NCBI GenBank assembly: GCA_963823045.1
Contig: CAWGKA010000008.1
Coordinates: 229,767 to 293,766, forward strand
Reading direction: 5' to 3'
Origin: JADLGL01 sp963823045
Lineage (GTDB): Bacteria; Pseudomonadota; Alphaproteobacteria; Rhizobiales; Kaistiaceae
DNA length: 64,000 nt
Shown one piece after another: positions 20,884-30,571 of the stretch. The translations under genes and the position numbers were made by a program. The first letter of the stretch is position 1. Every line of letters begins with the position of its first letter. Under the pieces are notes generated by a model, which was not told where the DNA came from, made no database searches, and worked only from the letters and a program-made list of their open reading frames with translations.

Positions 20884-21258
20884 TCACCGTTGCGCTGCAA
20901 CGAAGGTCGCGTCGATCAGATCCGTGTAGTTGTTGAAGACAGTTCGAACGAAATTCACAAGCGTAGCAATGTCCTCGTCGGAAAGACTGGCAAAGGGCGG
21001 CATCAATTCGCGCGGATGCAGCATCTGATGGATCATGTTCTCCGGCTGCTCGACAAACGTGTTGTTGGTCAGGGGCGGGCCGTAGCCGCCTTCCCCGCCA
21101 GCGGCATGACATCCGGAGCAAGTCGACACAAAAAGTGCGCGGGCGGCATCCACCGATGGCATCTGCGCAACGGCCGCGGTAGCAACCGCGCCCGCGGCCA
21201 CGATGGCCAACGCCGAGATTTTGTGCCGAGCTTTGATCTTCCGTAGAAGCGACTGCAT
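20884..21258 (-). CDS. Periplasmic monohaem c-type cytochrome
   Basis: From ATG 21258 (MQSLLRKIKARHKISALAIV) there is a signal anchor or signal peptide ending near AVAQ, one haem site CSGCHAAGGEGGYGPPL and a likely axial Met in RELMPPFASLSDEDIATLV. It is a class I cytochrome of about 124 residues. Upstream in-frame ATGs give an unnatural extension. It lies on the same strand as the two secreted proteins and the molybdenum hydroxylase genes further upstream. As the hydroxylase lacks a FAD subunit, a cytochrome like this is a plausible electron acceptor (inference). Confidence 0.88.
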   Translation of the reverse strand: MQSLLRKIKARHKISALAIVAAGAVATAAVAQMPSVDAARALFVSTCSGCHAAGGEGGYGPPLTNNTFVEQPENMIHQMLHPRELMPPFASLSDEDIATLVNFVRTVFNNYTDLIDATFVAAQR

Positions 21259-21475
21259 CCTATCCTCCCGCTCTACTGTCCGCGTGCTCGCAAACAAGCT
21301 AGCATTGGAGCTGAACGGGAACAATATTGGCCGGCGGCCAACAGCCGAGGAGTTGTCTCGAGATCGCCGGCGGCAGGACTACTGACGACGATACCCAAGG
21401 TGAGCCGTCCCGAGTAGCAAAGCCGGCCTTATCCGCTTTCCAGAGCTGCAAGCGGCGCTGGTGGCGACGACTTCG

Positions 21476-21997
21476 CTACCGACCAACGGGACAGCTTATG
21501 TCCGGCGGCGGGATCGGCTCTGTTCGCGCCACGAACATGACGCCGCCGCAGAAGAGCCAATTCCCGGCTTCGCACTGTGCCTGTCGCCCGGCTGTGAAGT
21601 CGTCGAGCCGCGCCAGCCAATCGGATTGCCGCGTCGCTACGGCCGCTACGCCAAACCGCCCGCAATAGGTGCCCGTCGGTTCGAATTGGTTCTCACCATT
21701 GCCGTTGTTCTTCGCCCGCACCTGCTCGGGCAGTGGATAGAAGTAGACATTCGTGCCGTCGAAGCCTCCCGTCTCACAGACCTCGGTGAGACCGATGAAG
21801 TAGGGGTTGTCGTGCGGCGAGCTTCCGTAGGGAATGATGATCTGACGGGCCTCGACGTCGACGATGCCGAGAGCGCAGGTCCGATAGTGGATAGGTGAGG
21901 CATCGCCGCCGGACGCGCCTTGCGCAAGCGCGGCGCCGTGAGCGACCAATGTTGCGCAGGCAAGCACGACCGCAAGTCTGTATGTTCGATCCCGCAT
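21476..21997 (-). CDS. Secreted cysteine-containing hypothetical protein
   Basis: 173 residues with a signal peptide (LAVVLACATLVAHGAALAQ) and a mature domain with six cysteines (RTCALG, EVCETGG, TYCGRFG, QAQCEAGNWLFCGGV, DISCPVGR), probably forming disulfides in the periplasm. No haem or metal motif is recognised. It lies between the monohaem cytochrome and the pentapeptide protein on the same strand. I know no family for it. Its place in the island suggests an accessory role. Confidence 0.7.
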   Translation of the reverse strand: MRDRTYRLAVVLACATLVAHGAALAQGASGGDASPIHYRTCALGIVDVEARQIIIPYGSSPHDNPYFIGLTEVCETGGFDGTNVYFYPLPEQVRAKNNGNGENQFEPTGTYCGRFGVAAVATRQSDWLARLDDFTAGRQAQCEAGNWLFCGGVMFVARTEPIPPPDISCPVGR

Positions 21998-22139
21998 CGT
22001 CTCTCCCGCCGCGGATGACGCGACGGCGGCTATCCGTCGTCAGTTTGATGGATAGCGCAAATGTACTTTCGGCGATACGCAAAGCGCCGTCGATCAGTTG
22101 TCCGCGCTGGTCGGGCGCGACGCCAGTTTGCCACCCCGA

Positions 22140-22589
22140 TCACGGGCAATTCTGCTGCAATAGGTACATCTGCCCGTTTGGCAGCCATGTGTAGCAGATG
22201 ATCGCATGCCACATCTCGCGCGGTACGACGACTGTCGTCAGCATCCTCGCGCCTGAGAAGTCCGTGCCAATCATGACGGCCCCGGTAAGGTTGGCCCCTT
22301 CGAGGACAGCCTCCATGAGGTTGGCCCCAGAAAGGTCGGCGCCACGGAGATCGGCGCCGGTCAGGTCGGCGCGAACAAGATTTGCGCCAGTCAGGTCGGC
22401 TCCGGCAAGATTGGCGTGAGCGAGGTCGGCGCTGTGCAGATCGCAACCGACGCAGGCGCCGGTTTCGATCAGCTGACGCACATGAACCGACATCGGGTCG
22501 GGCTGCGTCTCTGGCCTATCTTCGGCGAAGACTGCAACGCCGGGCGCCAAGGCAAAGACTCCAGTCAGAAGCAGTAAAAGGCGCTTCAC
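22140..22589 (-). CDS. Secreted pentapeptide-repeat protein with CVGC motif
   Basis: GTG 22589, with GGAGG ten bases upstream, opens a signal peptide (VKRLLLLLTGVFALAPGVAVF). The mature part begins VRQLIETGACVGCDLHSADL and continues into pentapeptide repeats A(D/N)LxxADL-type (LAHANLAGADLTGANLVRAD and on), which should fold as a right-handed quadrilateral helix. The longer upstream frame lacks a signal and is not used. The CxxC in front of the repeats is common in secreted members. Function is unknown; it faces divergently from soxX across about 270 bases. Confidence 0.8.
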   Translation of the reverse strand: MKRLLLLLTGVFALAPGVAVFAEDRPETQPDPMSVHVRQLIETGACVGCDLHSADLAHANLAGADLTGANLVRADLTGADLRGADLSGANLMEAVLEGANLTGAVMIGTDFSGARMLTTVVVPREMWHAIICYTWLPNGQMYLLQQNCP

Positions 22590-22855
22590 CTGCGTCAGGC
22601 CTCCATTCGGCAAGGCAACTAAGGTTGGCCTCCAAGGGGCATGCTCCGACATTGATGCGGGTCTCGCAACCATCGCCACCGCGTGCCGCTGGAAGGCGCG
22701 CCGACGAGCACCGGAAATCCACACGTGGCCGCATTTTGATCCGGGCGGCGAATCGTGCGTCTTCGGCATTGAGCACGGCTTGTAGTATCATCCAGTTCCG
22801 ACAGGGAGATGGAAGCCGTCATCGGCAAGCGTGTCGTTGACGGTCGGGCGGTGCT

Positions 22856-23311
22856 ATGCGCAAAACTGCGATCACGACGGTTCTGGCGTCGATTGTTGCC
22901 GTTGGCGCCGTGTGGGCGCAGTCCGGCCTGGTGCCTTACCGGATCGTCGATCAGGGAATTCCCGAGCCGCTGACAGACCGGCCGGGCGACCCGGTGCGCG
23001 GCGAAGTGGTGCTGCGTGATGCGCGCAACGCCACTTGCCTCATCTGCCATCACATGCCGATCCCGGACGAACCGGATCAGGGCAATCTCGGGCCCGACCT
23101 TGCCGGCGTCGCCAATCGCTACACAGCGGCGCAGCTGCGCCTTCGCCTCGTCGACCCGAAGGCGCTCAATCCGGACACGGTGATGCCGGCCTATTACAGC
23201 CTCAGTAATCTCAATCGTGTGCAGACGCTCTATGCAGGCCAGACGATCTACTCGGCGCAGGATATCGAGGATGTGCTTGCCTATCTCCTGACGCTGACGG
23301 AGGCTCCCTGA
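22856..23311 (+). CDS. soxX: Sulfur-oxidising cytochrome SoxX
   Basis: 151 residues with a signal peptide (AITTVLASIVAVGAVWAQ), the SoxX-typical IVDQGIPEPLTDRPGDPVRG, haem site CLICH at 61-65, and LRLRLVDPKALNPDTVMPAY supplying the axial Met110; the end reads DIEDVLAYLLTL. SoxX is the monohaem partner of SoxA; together they couple a sulfur substrate oxidatively to the cysteine of SoxY in the periplasm and pass electrons to cytochrome. Its stop overlaps the soxA start by one base. No soxB, soxC or soxD occurs in the window. Confidence 0.93.
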   Translation: MRKTAITTVLASIVAVGAVWAQSGLVPYRIVDQGIPEPLTDRPGDPVRGEVVLRDARNATCLICHHMPIPDEPDQGNLGPDLAGVANRYTAAQLRLRLVDPKALNPDTVMPAYYSLSNLNRVQTLYAGQTIYSAQDIEDVLAYLLTLTEAP

Positions 23312-24114
23312 TGCGGCCCGCCGCCCGCCGAGTTGCAATCGTCGGCGCGATGTTGGTCGTCGCCGCCGGTGTCGCCTGGGCGCAGGGCCGGGATCTTTCC
23401 GCTTATGAGGTTGACGGGCGGAAGTCGGGATATCTCTTCCTCGGCGACCAGACCCGCGCGTTGCAGGACGACGACTTCCTCAACCCCGGCATGTTCGCGG
23501 TTGATCACGGCGCCGAACTCTGGAACACGCCGGACGGCACAACCGGGCAATCCTGCGCGTCTTGCCACGGCGCCGCCGAAGACAGCATGGTTGGGGTCGC
23601 AACGCGCTATCCACGCTACGACGCCGAGCGCGACGGCGTCATCAATCTCGAACTAATGATCAATCGCGAGCGCGAGCAGCGCATGGGCGCTGCGCCCTAC
23701 GAATATGAGAGCGAGGAACTGCTCGCCCTCACAGCGTTCATCACCTACCAGTCACGGGGCATGCCGCGGACGGTCGACATCGCCGGCCCTGCGCAGCCCT
23801 TCTTCGAGGCCGGCGAGCAGTTCTATTTCGAACGTCGCGGTCAACTCGACCTATCGTGCTCCCAATGCCACGATGACCGCGCCGGGCTGAAGCTGCGCGG
23901 CGATACGATCAGCCAGGGGCAGATCAACGATTTCCCCATGTTCCGGCTGATCTGGGATTCGATTGCTTCGACGCATCGCATGTTCGAATGGTGCAATCAG
24001 GCGGTGCGAGCCGAACCGTATCCCTACGGCTCGGACGAATATCTCAACCTTGAGCTCTACGTCGCCTGGCGCGGGCGCGGCCTTCTCATCGAGGCGCCGG
24101 GCGTCCGCCGCTAG
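23311..24114 (+). CDS. soxA: Dihaem sulfur-oxidising cytochrome SoxA
   Basis: 267 residues with signal peptide (VAIVGAMLVVAAGVAWAQ). Two haem sites, CASCH (82-86) and CSQCH (183-187), and the conserved catalytic cysteine Cys228 in FEWCNQAVRAEPYPYGSDEY, followed by LELYVAWRGRGL and the typical ending EAPGVRR. In known SoxXA the last cysteine ligates the active-site haem, often as a persulfide. It starts right at the soxX stop, with GGAGG before its ATG. All catalytic residues are present, so SoxXA looks functional. It overlaps the end of the SUMF1-family gene by four bases, convergently. Confidence 0.95.
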   Translation: MRPAARRVAIVGAMLVVAAGVAWAQGRDLSAYEVDGRKSGYLFLGDQTRALQDDDFLNPGMFAVDHGAELWNTPDGTTGQSCASCHGAAEDSMVGVATRYPRYDAERDGVINLELMINREREQRMGAAPYEYESEELLALTAFITYQSRGMPRTVDIAGPAQPFFEAGEQFYFERRGQLDLSCSQCHDDRAGLKLRGDTISQGQINDFPMFRLIWDSIASTHRMFEWCNQAVRAEPYPYGSDEYLNLELYVAWRGRGLLIEAPGVRR

Positions 24115-24962
24115 TTGAGATCGCGCGCGACCCGGAAGCCGATGGCATTGTCGCGGTAGTCGGGACCAGCTGCCTGCCGCAAGCCCGCTAGCTCGGCCTG
24201 CAGGCTGTGCCAGCCGCCGCCGCGGGCGATCCTGCGGCTACAGTCGCCCTGCAGCCACGCCCCGCCATCGGTCGGGGCACCGTCATAGGTGGCGTTGTAG
24301 CAGTCGGCCACCCACTCGGCGACGTTGCCGAACATGACATCGATGCCGAAAGGATTGGACGGGAAGCCGCCGACCGCCATCGGAAAGAGAAGATCGTCGT
24401 GGCCCATGAGGTCAACGCCCCCGCAATCGGAACAGTTGGCGTCGAGCCGCCCGAGCCCGGCGCGGAGGAAATAGGCGAGGTTGTTTTCTCGGCCCGCATG
24501 GGCGGCGTAGTCCCATTCCGCCTCACTGAGCAGGCGGTACCATTCGCCAGTCTCTTCGCTGAGCCAGGCGACGTAGGCGTTGGCGTCGGCCCAGCTGACG
24601 CACACCACCGGCGCATCGTCGGGAAGGTCGAAACCTGGCGCCCGCCAGTCGGCTTCCGTTCTGTCGGTCATGCCAAGTGCGGTGTAGATCGCGCACCCCG
24701 GCGCGACCTCATAGCCGGTGTCTTCGACGAAGGCCGCGAACTCGCCGACTGTCACCTCGTACTTGCCGATCGCGAACGCGCCGACGCTCACCTCTTGTTG
24801 CGGTGCGTCGGCATAGATGCTGCGCACGAAATCGCCCGCGGGCACCGTGACGAGCACCGGGCAGTTTTCGCAGTCCCTGATCTCGTCGGCGCGGGCCGGC
24901 GTGAAAACGGCCACTGCGACTGTCAAAGTCGCAATGGCCGGGATGAGTTTGCCCGTCTTCAT
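24111..24962 (-). CDS. Secreted SUMF1/FGE-sulfatase-fold protein
   Basis: 283 residues: signal peptide, then a formylglycine-generating-enzyme-like domain with VPAGDFVRS, FAIGKYEVTVGEFAAFVE, VSWADANAYVAWLSEETGEW, LLSEAEWDYAAHAG, FGNVAEWVADCY and the C-terminal RGGGWHS...GFRVARD. True FGE oxidises a cysteine in sulfatases; many relatives have other roles, including thiol or haem-protein chemistry. The mature N-terminus has RDCENCPVLVTV, a CxxC pair common in secreted members. No sulfatase gene is nearby. It lies directly downstream of the molybdenum hydroxylase genes on the same strand and may belong to that operon. Confidence 0.85.
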   Translation of the reverse strand: MKTGKLIPAIATLTVAVAVFTPARADEIRDCENCPVLVTVPAGDFVRSIYADAPQQEVSVGAFAIGKYEVTVGEFAAFVEDTGYEVAPGCAIYTALGMTDRTEADWRAPGFDLPDDAPVVCVSWADANAYVAWLSEETGEWYRLLSEAEWDYAAHAGRENNLAYFLRAGLGRLDANCSDCGGVDLMGHDDLLFPMAVGGFPSNPFGIDVMFGNVAEWVADCYNATYDGAPTDGGAWLQGDCSRRIARGGGWHSLQAELAGLRQAAGPDYRDNAIGFRVARDLN

Positions 24963-25031
24963 GGGGAACGCCCGGGCGTGTGCGATCAGGCCTCGGCCGG
25001 TGCTGGATCGGCTCCGGCCGAGGTCATGACG

Positions 25032-27269
<2,238 letters not shown>

Positions 27270-27283
27270 GATCAATGCCCCCC

Positions 27284-27739
27284 TCAACCCTGGCCAGCAG
27301 CGCGATGAATCGCTTTGCGAATTCTCGCATAGCTGCCGCACCGGCAGATGTTCGTCATCTCGGCGTTGATGTCCGCGTCGGACGGGTTCGGATTACGCGC
27401 GAGTAACGCGACGGCAGCCATGATCTGACCCGACTGGCAGTAGCCACAGTCAGGAACATCCTCCTCGACCCACGCTTCCTGGATCGGATGGAGGTTGTCA
27501 CCATCCGAGATGCCTTCGATGGTCGTTATTTGCCGACCAACAACGGCGCTCACCGCCAACTGGCAGCTGCGAACCGCGGTCCCGTCCACATGAACCGTGC
27601 AGGCGCCACATTGGGCAATCCCGCAACCGAATTTGGTGCCAGTCAGGCCGATTGTGTCGCGAAGGACCCACAGCAGCGGGGTGTCACCCTCTGCATCAAC
27701 CGTGAGATTCTCCCCGTTTACGTTGAGTGTCAATGCCAT
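27284..27739 (-). CDS. Molybdenum hydroxylase 2Fe-2S subunit (IorA-like)
   Basis: ATG 27739 follows GGGGGAG. The 151-residue product has both clusters of the family: plant-type ferredoxin cysteines 39, 44, 47 and 59 (KFGCGIAQCGACTVHVDG, VRSC) and the helical-domain set 98, 101, 132 and 134 (DCGYCQSGQIM, NICRCGSYARI). It relays electrons from the Mo centre of the large subunit, whose gene starts 15 bases after its stop. It has no signal of its own and presumably crosses the membrane bound to the Tat-targeted large subunit. Confidence 0.94.
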   Translation of the reverse strand: MALTLNVNGENLTVDAEGDTPLLWVLRDTIGLTGTKFGCGIAQCGACTVHVDGTAVRSCQLAVSAVVGRQITTIEGISDGDNLHPIQEAWVEEDVPDCGYCQSGQIMAAVALLARNPNPSDADINAEMTNICRCGSYARIRKAIHRAAGQG

Positions 27740-27974
27740 GCCAATGTCTCCCCCACTGCAGGCTACGATGATGCCCACCGTACAACACAAAATCGTGCGT
27801 CGCTATGCCGAATTTTGGAATGGGTGCAAATTCAACTTCAGGGAGAAAGCAAGACGCTTCACCTGAGCGATGGGCGCCAGTTCCTCGGAGTGCAGCCGCA
27901 GCGCGACGGTGCAATTCCTGATGGCTTGTTGTGGGGTGATCTGGCGTCTAGTAAGCTAGACTAGGAAAATATGA
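27740..27974. promoter_or_regulatory. Divergent control region between the molybdenum hydroxylase and soxYZ
   Basis: This 235-base gap separates two divergent units and must hold the promoters of both. It is A/T-richer than the flanking genes, with patches such as AATTTTGGAATGGG and CTAGGAAAATATGAATG close to soxY. I could not identify convincing -35/-10 pairs or a clear operator, and no dedicated regulator gene lies inside the island. Confidence 0.4.
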
Positions 27975-28541
27975 ATGATGACTAGTGACACTGACGCAGA
28001 ACGCCGAAGATTCCTTCGCCTTGTGGGCGGCGGCGCGGTGATGCTGTCGATCGTTCGAGTGACGCCGCTGGCGGCGCAGGACGGCGGCGTTGCCGTCCCC
28101 GAACTCATTCAGCCGCTCATCACGCAAGCCTTCGGCGGCTGGGAATTGCAGGACGGACGCGTTCACCTCGACCTGCCGGTGATAGCGGAGACGGGCCTTT
28201 CGGTGCCGATCACGTTCAGCGTCGAATCGCCGATGACGGAGGATGACCATGTCCAGCGCATAATGGGATTTGCGCCCGGCAATCCTGAACTCGTTCTGGC
28301 GGACTACATTATGGGGCCGCGGGCCGGCCGCGCCGAAGTCTCGACGCGCGTCCGCGTCGCGCGCACGCAAACCGTCGTCGCCGGGGCGCTGATGTCAGAC
28401 GGATCGCGTTGGGGCGCGACTTTCCACATCACTGTGACGCGCGGCGCCTGCATCGACGATATCTTCCTGCCGGATCTGCAGGCAATTCAGGAGCGCGAGC
28501 GCGAGCGCCTGCTCAACGCCAACGCCGCAGGCGGTGGTTGA
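27975..28541 (+). CDS. soxY: SoxY-like sulfur carrier with non-standard C-terminus
   Basis: 188 residues with a twin-arginine signal (ERRRFLRLVGGGAVMLSIV) and the SoxY immunoglobulin-like fold (VHLDLPVIAETGLSVPITFS, ADYIMGPRAGRAEVSTRVRV, TQTVVAGALMSDGSRW). Canonical SoxY ends in IGGCGG, whose cysteine carries the sulfur substrate on a flexible arm. Here the corresponding place reads HITVTRGACIDD, with Cys159, and the chain runs on for 29 further residues (LQAIQERERERLLNAN) to a GGG end. The cysteine is kept but the arm is not. Function as a sulfur carrier is therefore probable but altered. soxZ follows after 28 bases. Confidence 0.85.
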   Translation: MMTSDTDAERRRFLRLVGGGAVMLSIVRVTPLAAQDGGVAVPELIQPLITQAFGGWELQDGRVHLDLPVIAETGLSVPITFSVESPMTEDDHVQRIMGFAPGNPELVLADYIMGPRAGRAEVSTRVRVARTQTVVAGALMSDGSRWGATFHITVTRGACIDDIFLPDLQAIQERERERLLNANAAGGG

Positions 28542-28569
28542 TCGCGACGGGAGTTGATCGAGACAGAAC

Positions 28570-28890
28570 ATGGCCGATTACCGCATCAACATGCCGGAAC
28601 AGGCGCAACGCGGCGAGATCATCGAGATCCGCACGCTGATCTCCCACCCGATGGACAACGGCTACAATTACGACCAGAACGGCCATCTGATCCCGCGCAA
28701 GATAATCAACACCTTCATCGTCACCTATAACGGCGTCGAGGTGTTCCGCGCGAACATGCATCCTGCGCAGGCGGCAAATCCGTTCTTCCAGTTCTACACC
28801 ATCGCCGCGGAAACGGGCGTCTTGGAATTCACCTGGATCGACGACGACGGCACCATCTACAACGGTTCGCAGGCCATCACGGTCGTGTAG
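28570..28890 (+). CDS. soxZ: Sulfur-oxidation protein SoxZ
   Basis: 106 residues, normal length, with the conserved SoxZ pattern: RGEIIEIRTLISHPMDNGYN, GHLIPRKIINTFIVTYNGVEVF, ANPFFQFYTIAAETGVLEFTW and IDDDGTIYNGSQAITVV. SoxZ pairs with SoxY to form the periplasmic carrier; it has no signal and travels with Tat-targeted SoxY. No cysteine is present, as expected. It is the second gene of an apparent soxY-soxZ-nifU-like unit. Confidence 0.95.
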   Translation: MADYRINMPEQAQRGEIIEIRTLISHPMDNGYNYDQNGHLIPRKIINTFIVTYNGVEVFRANMHPAQAANPFFQFYTIAAETGVLEFTWIDDDGTIYNGSQAITVV

Positions 28891-28923
28891 ACCATCCACT
28901 TGCGAATGACGGAGACCGCCGAC

Positions 28924-29391
28924 ATGACTGAAGCCGCCGGGCTCGAATCGCTCTACAATGGCAAGGTCCTCGAATTTGCGGGCAACATCCCGCATATCGG
29001 CCGTCTTGCGTCGCCTGACGCCACAGCGACAGAGCATTCGCGCCTGTGCGGCTCGACTATCATTGTCGACCTTTTGGTGACAGAAGGCGTCGTGACCGAC
29101 TTCGCTCAGGAAGTCCGCGCCTGCGCCATCGGACAGGCAGCCGCCTCGATCCTCGCCCGCGATATCGTCGGCGCGACGAGCGCGGAGCTGCGAGATGTGC
29201 GCGCCGCGATGCGAGCGATGCTTACCCAGGGCGGGCCGCCGCCTTCGGGCCGCTTCTCCGAGCTAAAATTCCTCGAGCCGGTGCGGGACTATCCGGCGCG
29301 CCACCCGGCGACAATGCTTGCCTTCGACGCGGTCGTCGCCGCGCTGAACGAAATCGAGAAGCGGAAGACTCCCGCCGACGGTGCCTCCTAG
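28924..29391 (+). CDS. NifU/IscU-like iron-sulfur scaffold family protein
   Basis: 155 residues from ATG 28924, with GGAG nine bases upstream. The NifU-N fold is visible in LESLYNGKVLEFAGNIPHIG, HSRLCGSTIIVDLLVTEGVV and FAQEVRACAIGQAAASILA. Two of the three cluster cysteines are present; the third position reads RHPATMLAFDAV, without Cys, as in a common alphaproteobacterial subgroup. It could help mature Fe-S clusters of the hydroxylase or of MoaA, but classical scaffold activity is doubtful with two cysteines. It lies between soxZ and moaA. Confidence 0.8.
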   Translation: MTEAAGLESLYNGKVLEFAGNIPHIGRLASPDATATEHSRLCGSTIIVDLLVTEGVVTDFAQEVRACAIGQAAASILARDIVGATSAELRDVRAAMRAMLTQGGPPPSGRFSELKFLEPVRDYPARHPATMLAFDAVVAALNEIEKRKTPADGAS

Positions 29392-29497
29392 GCGATCGGC
29401 GAAAGTTCTTCCGATCGTCGCAATTGCGCTCAACACCCTGCGGCTATAACTTGCCGGGAAGAGGCGCGGACCGCTTGACCTTCGGGAGGGGAACAGC

Positions 29498-30565
29498 ATG
29501 ACGCCTGAGGCGGAGATCACCGCCGAACCGCAAGTTGCGCGACGCCGCGCGGATAACGCACGCGCCGTCGACCCGATGGTCGACCGGTTCGGGCGGGCGA
29601 TTACCTATTTGCGGATGTCGGTCACGGACCGCTGCGACTTCCGCTGCGTCTATTGCATGTCCGAGCACATGACGTTCCTGCCGAAGGAGGAGCTCCTGAC
29701 GCTGGAGGAGCTCGACCGGCTGGGCAGCGCATTCATCGCCCGAGGCGTGCGCAAGCTGCGCCTGACCGGCGGCGAGCCGCTTGTGCGGCGCGGCATCATG
29801 CAGCTGATCCGCTCGCTATCACGCCATCTCGATAGCGGCGCGCTCGACGAACTCACCATCACCACCAATGGCTCGCAGCTCGCCGGCGTGGCGGACGAGC
29901 TCGCCAATTGCGGCGTCAGGCGTATCAATGTTTCGGTCGATACGCTCGACCCGGACAAGTTCCGCGCCATCACGCGCATCGGCGATCTGGACAAGGTCAT
30001 TGCGGGCATTCGCGCCGCGCAGGCGGCCGGCATCGCGGTCAAGATCAACGCGGTGGCGCTGCGGGAGACGAACGAATTCGAGATTCCGTCGATGATCGAA
30101 TGGGCGCATGGCGAAGGCTTCGACATGACGCTGATCGAGACCATGCCGCTCGGCGACATCGAGGAGGATCGCACCGACCAGTATCTGCCGCTGTCCGAGG
30201 TGCGTGCTTCGCTGGCGCGGCGCTGGACGTTGGAAGAGATTCCGCTGCGAACGGGCGGGCCGGCGCGCTATGTACGTGTCGCGGAGACCGGCGGCCGGCT
30301 CGGCTTCATCACGCCGCTGACGCATAATTTCTGCGAATCCTGCAACCGCGTTCGCGTCACCTGCACAGGCACGCTGTTCATGTGCCTCGGCCAGGGCGAC
30401 GACGCGGATCTGCGCGCACCGCTGCGCCGCTCCGCATCGAATGAGGAATTGCAGGCGGCGATCACCGAGGCGATCGATCGCAAGCCGAAGGGGCATGATT
30501 TCGTCATCGAGCGCCGTGGCGCGGCACCGGCCTTGAAGCGGCATATGAGCGTCACGGGCGGGTGA
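29498..30565 (+). CDS. moaA: GTP 3',8-cyclase MoaA
   Basis: 355 residues; ATG 29498 follows GGGAGGGGAAC. Radical-SAM cluster cysteines 46, 50 and 53 (DRCDFRCVYCMSEH), the GGEPLVRRGI SAM loop, and the C-terminal second cluster HNFCESCNRVRVTCTGTLFM. The chain ends MSVTGG, with the double glycine needed for catalysis. MoaA starts molybdopterin synthesis by rearranging GTP. The first 28 residues are an extension over the usual start. It lies apart from the main moa/moe block, 10 kb away, and forms a run with xdhC and the MocA fusion. Confidence 0.95.
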   Translation: MTPEAEITAEPQVARRRADNARAVDPMVDRFGRAITYLRMSVTDRCDFRCVYCMSEHMTFLPKEELLTLEELDRLGSAFIARGVRKLRLTGGEPLVRRGIMQLIRSLSRHLDSGALDELTITTNGSQLAGVADELANCGVRRINVSVDTLDPDKFRAITRIGDLDKVIAGIRAAQAAGIAVKINAVALRETNEFEIPSMIEWAHGEGFDMTLIETMPLGDIEEDRTDQYLPLSEVRASLARRWTLEEIPLRTGGPARYVRVAETGGRLGFITPLTHNFCESCNRVRVTCTGTLFMCLGQGDDADLRAPLRRSASNEELQAAITEAIDRKPKGHDFVIERRGAAPALKRHMSVTGG

Positions 30566-30571
30566 GAGCGG

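Noticed and set aside
22856..23311. SoxX considered as a generic cytochrome c
   Set aside because: The IVDQGIPEPL start, the LNPDTVMPAY Met region and the direct overlap with a clear SoxA make SoxX the better call.
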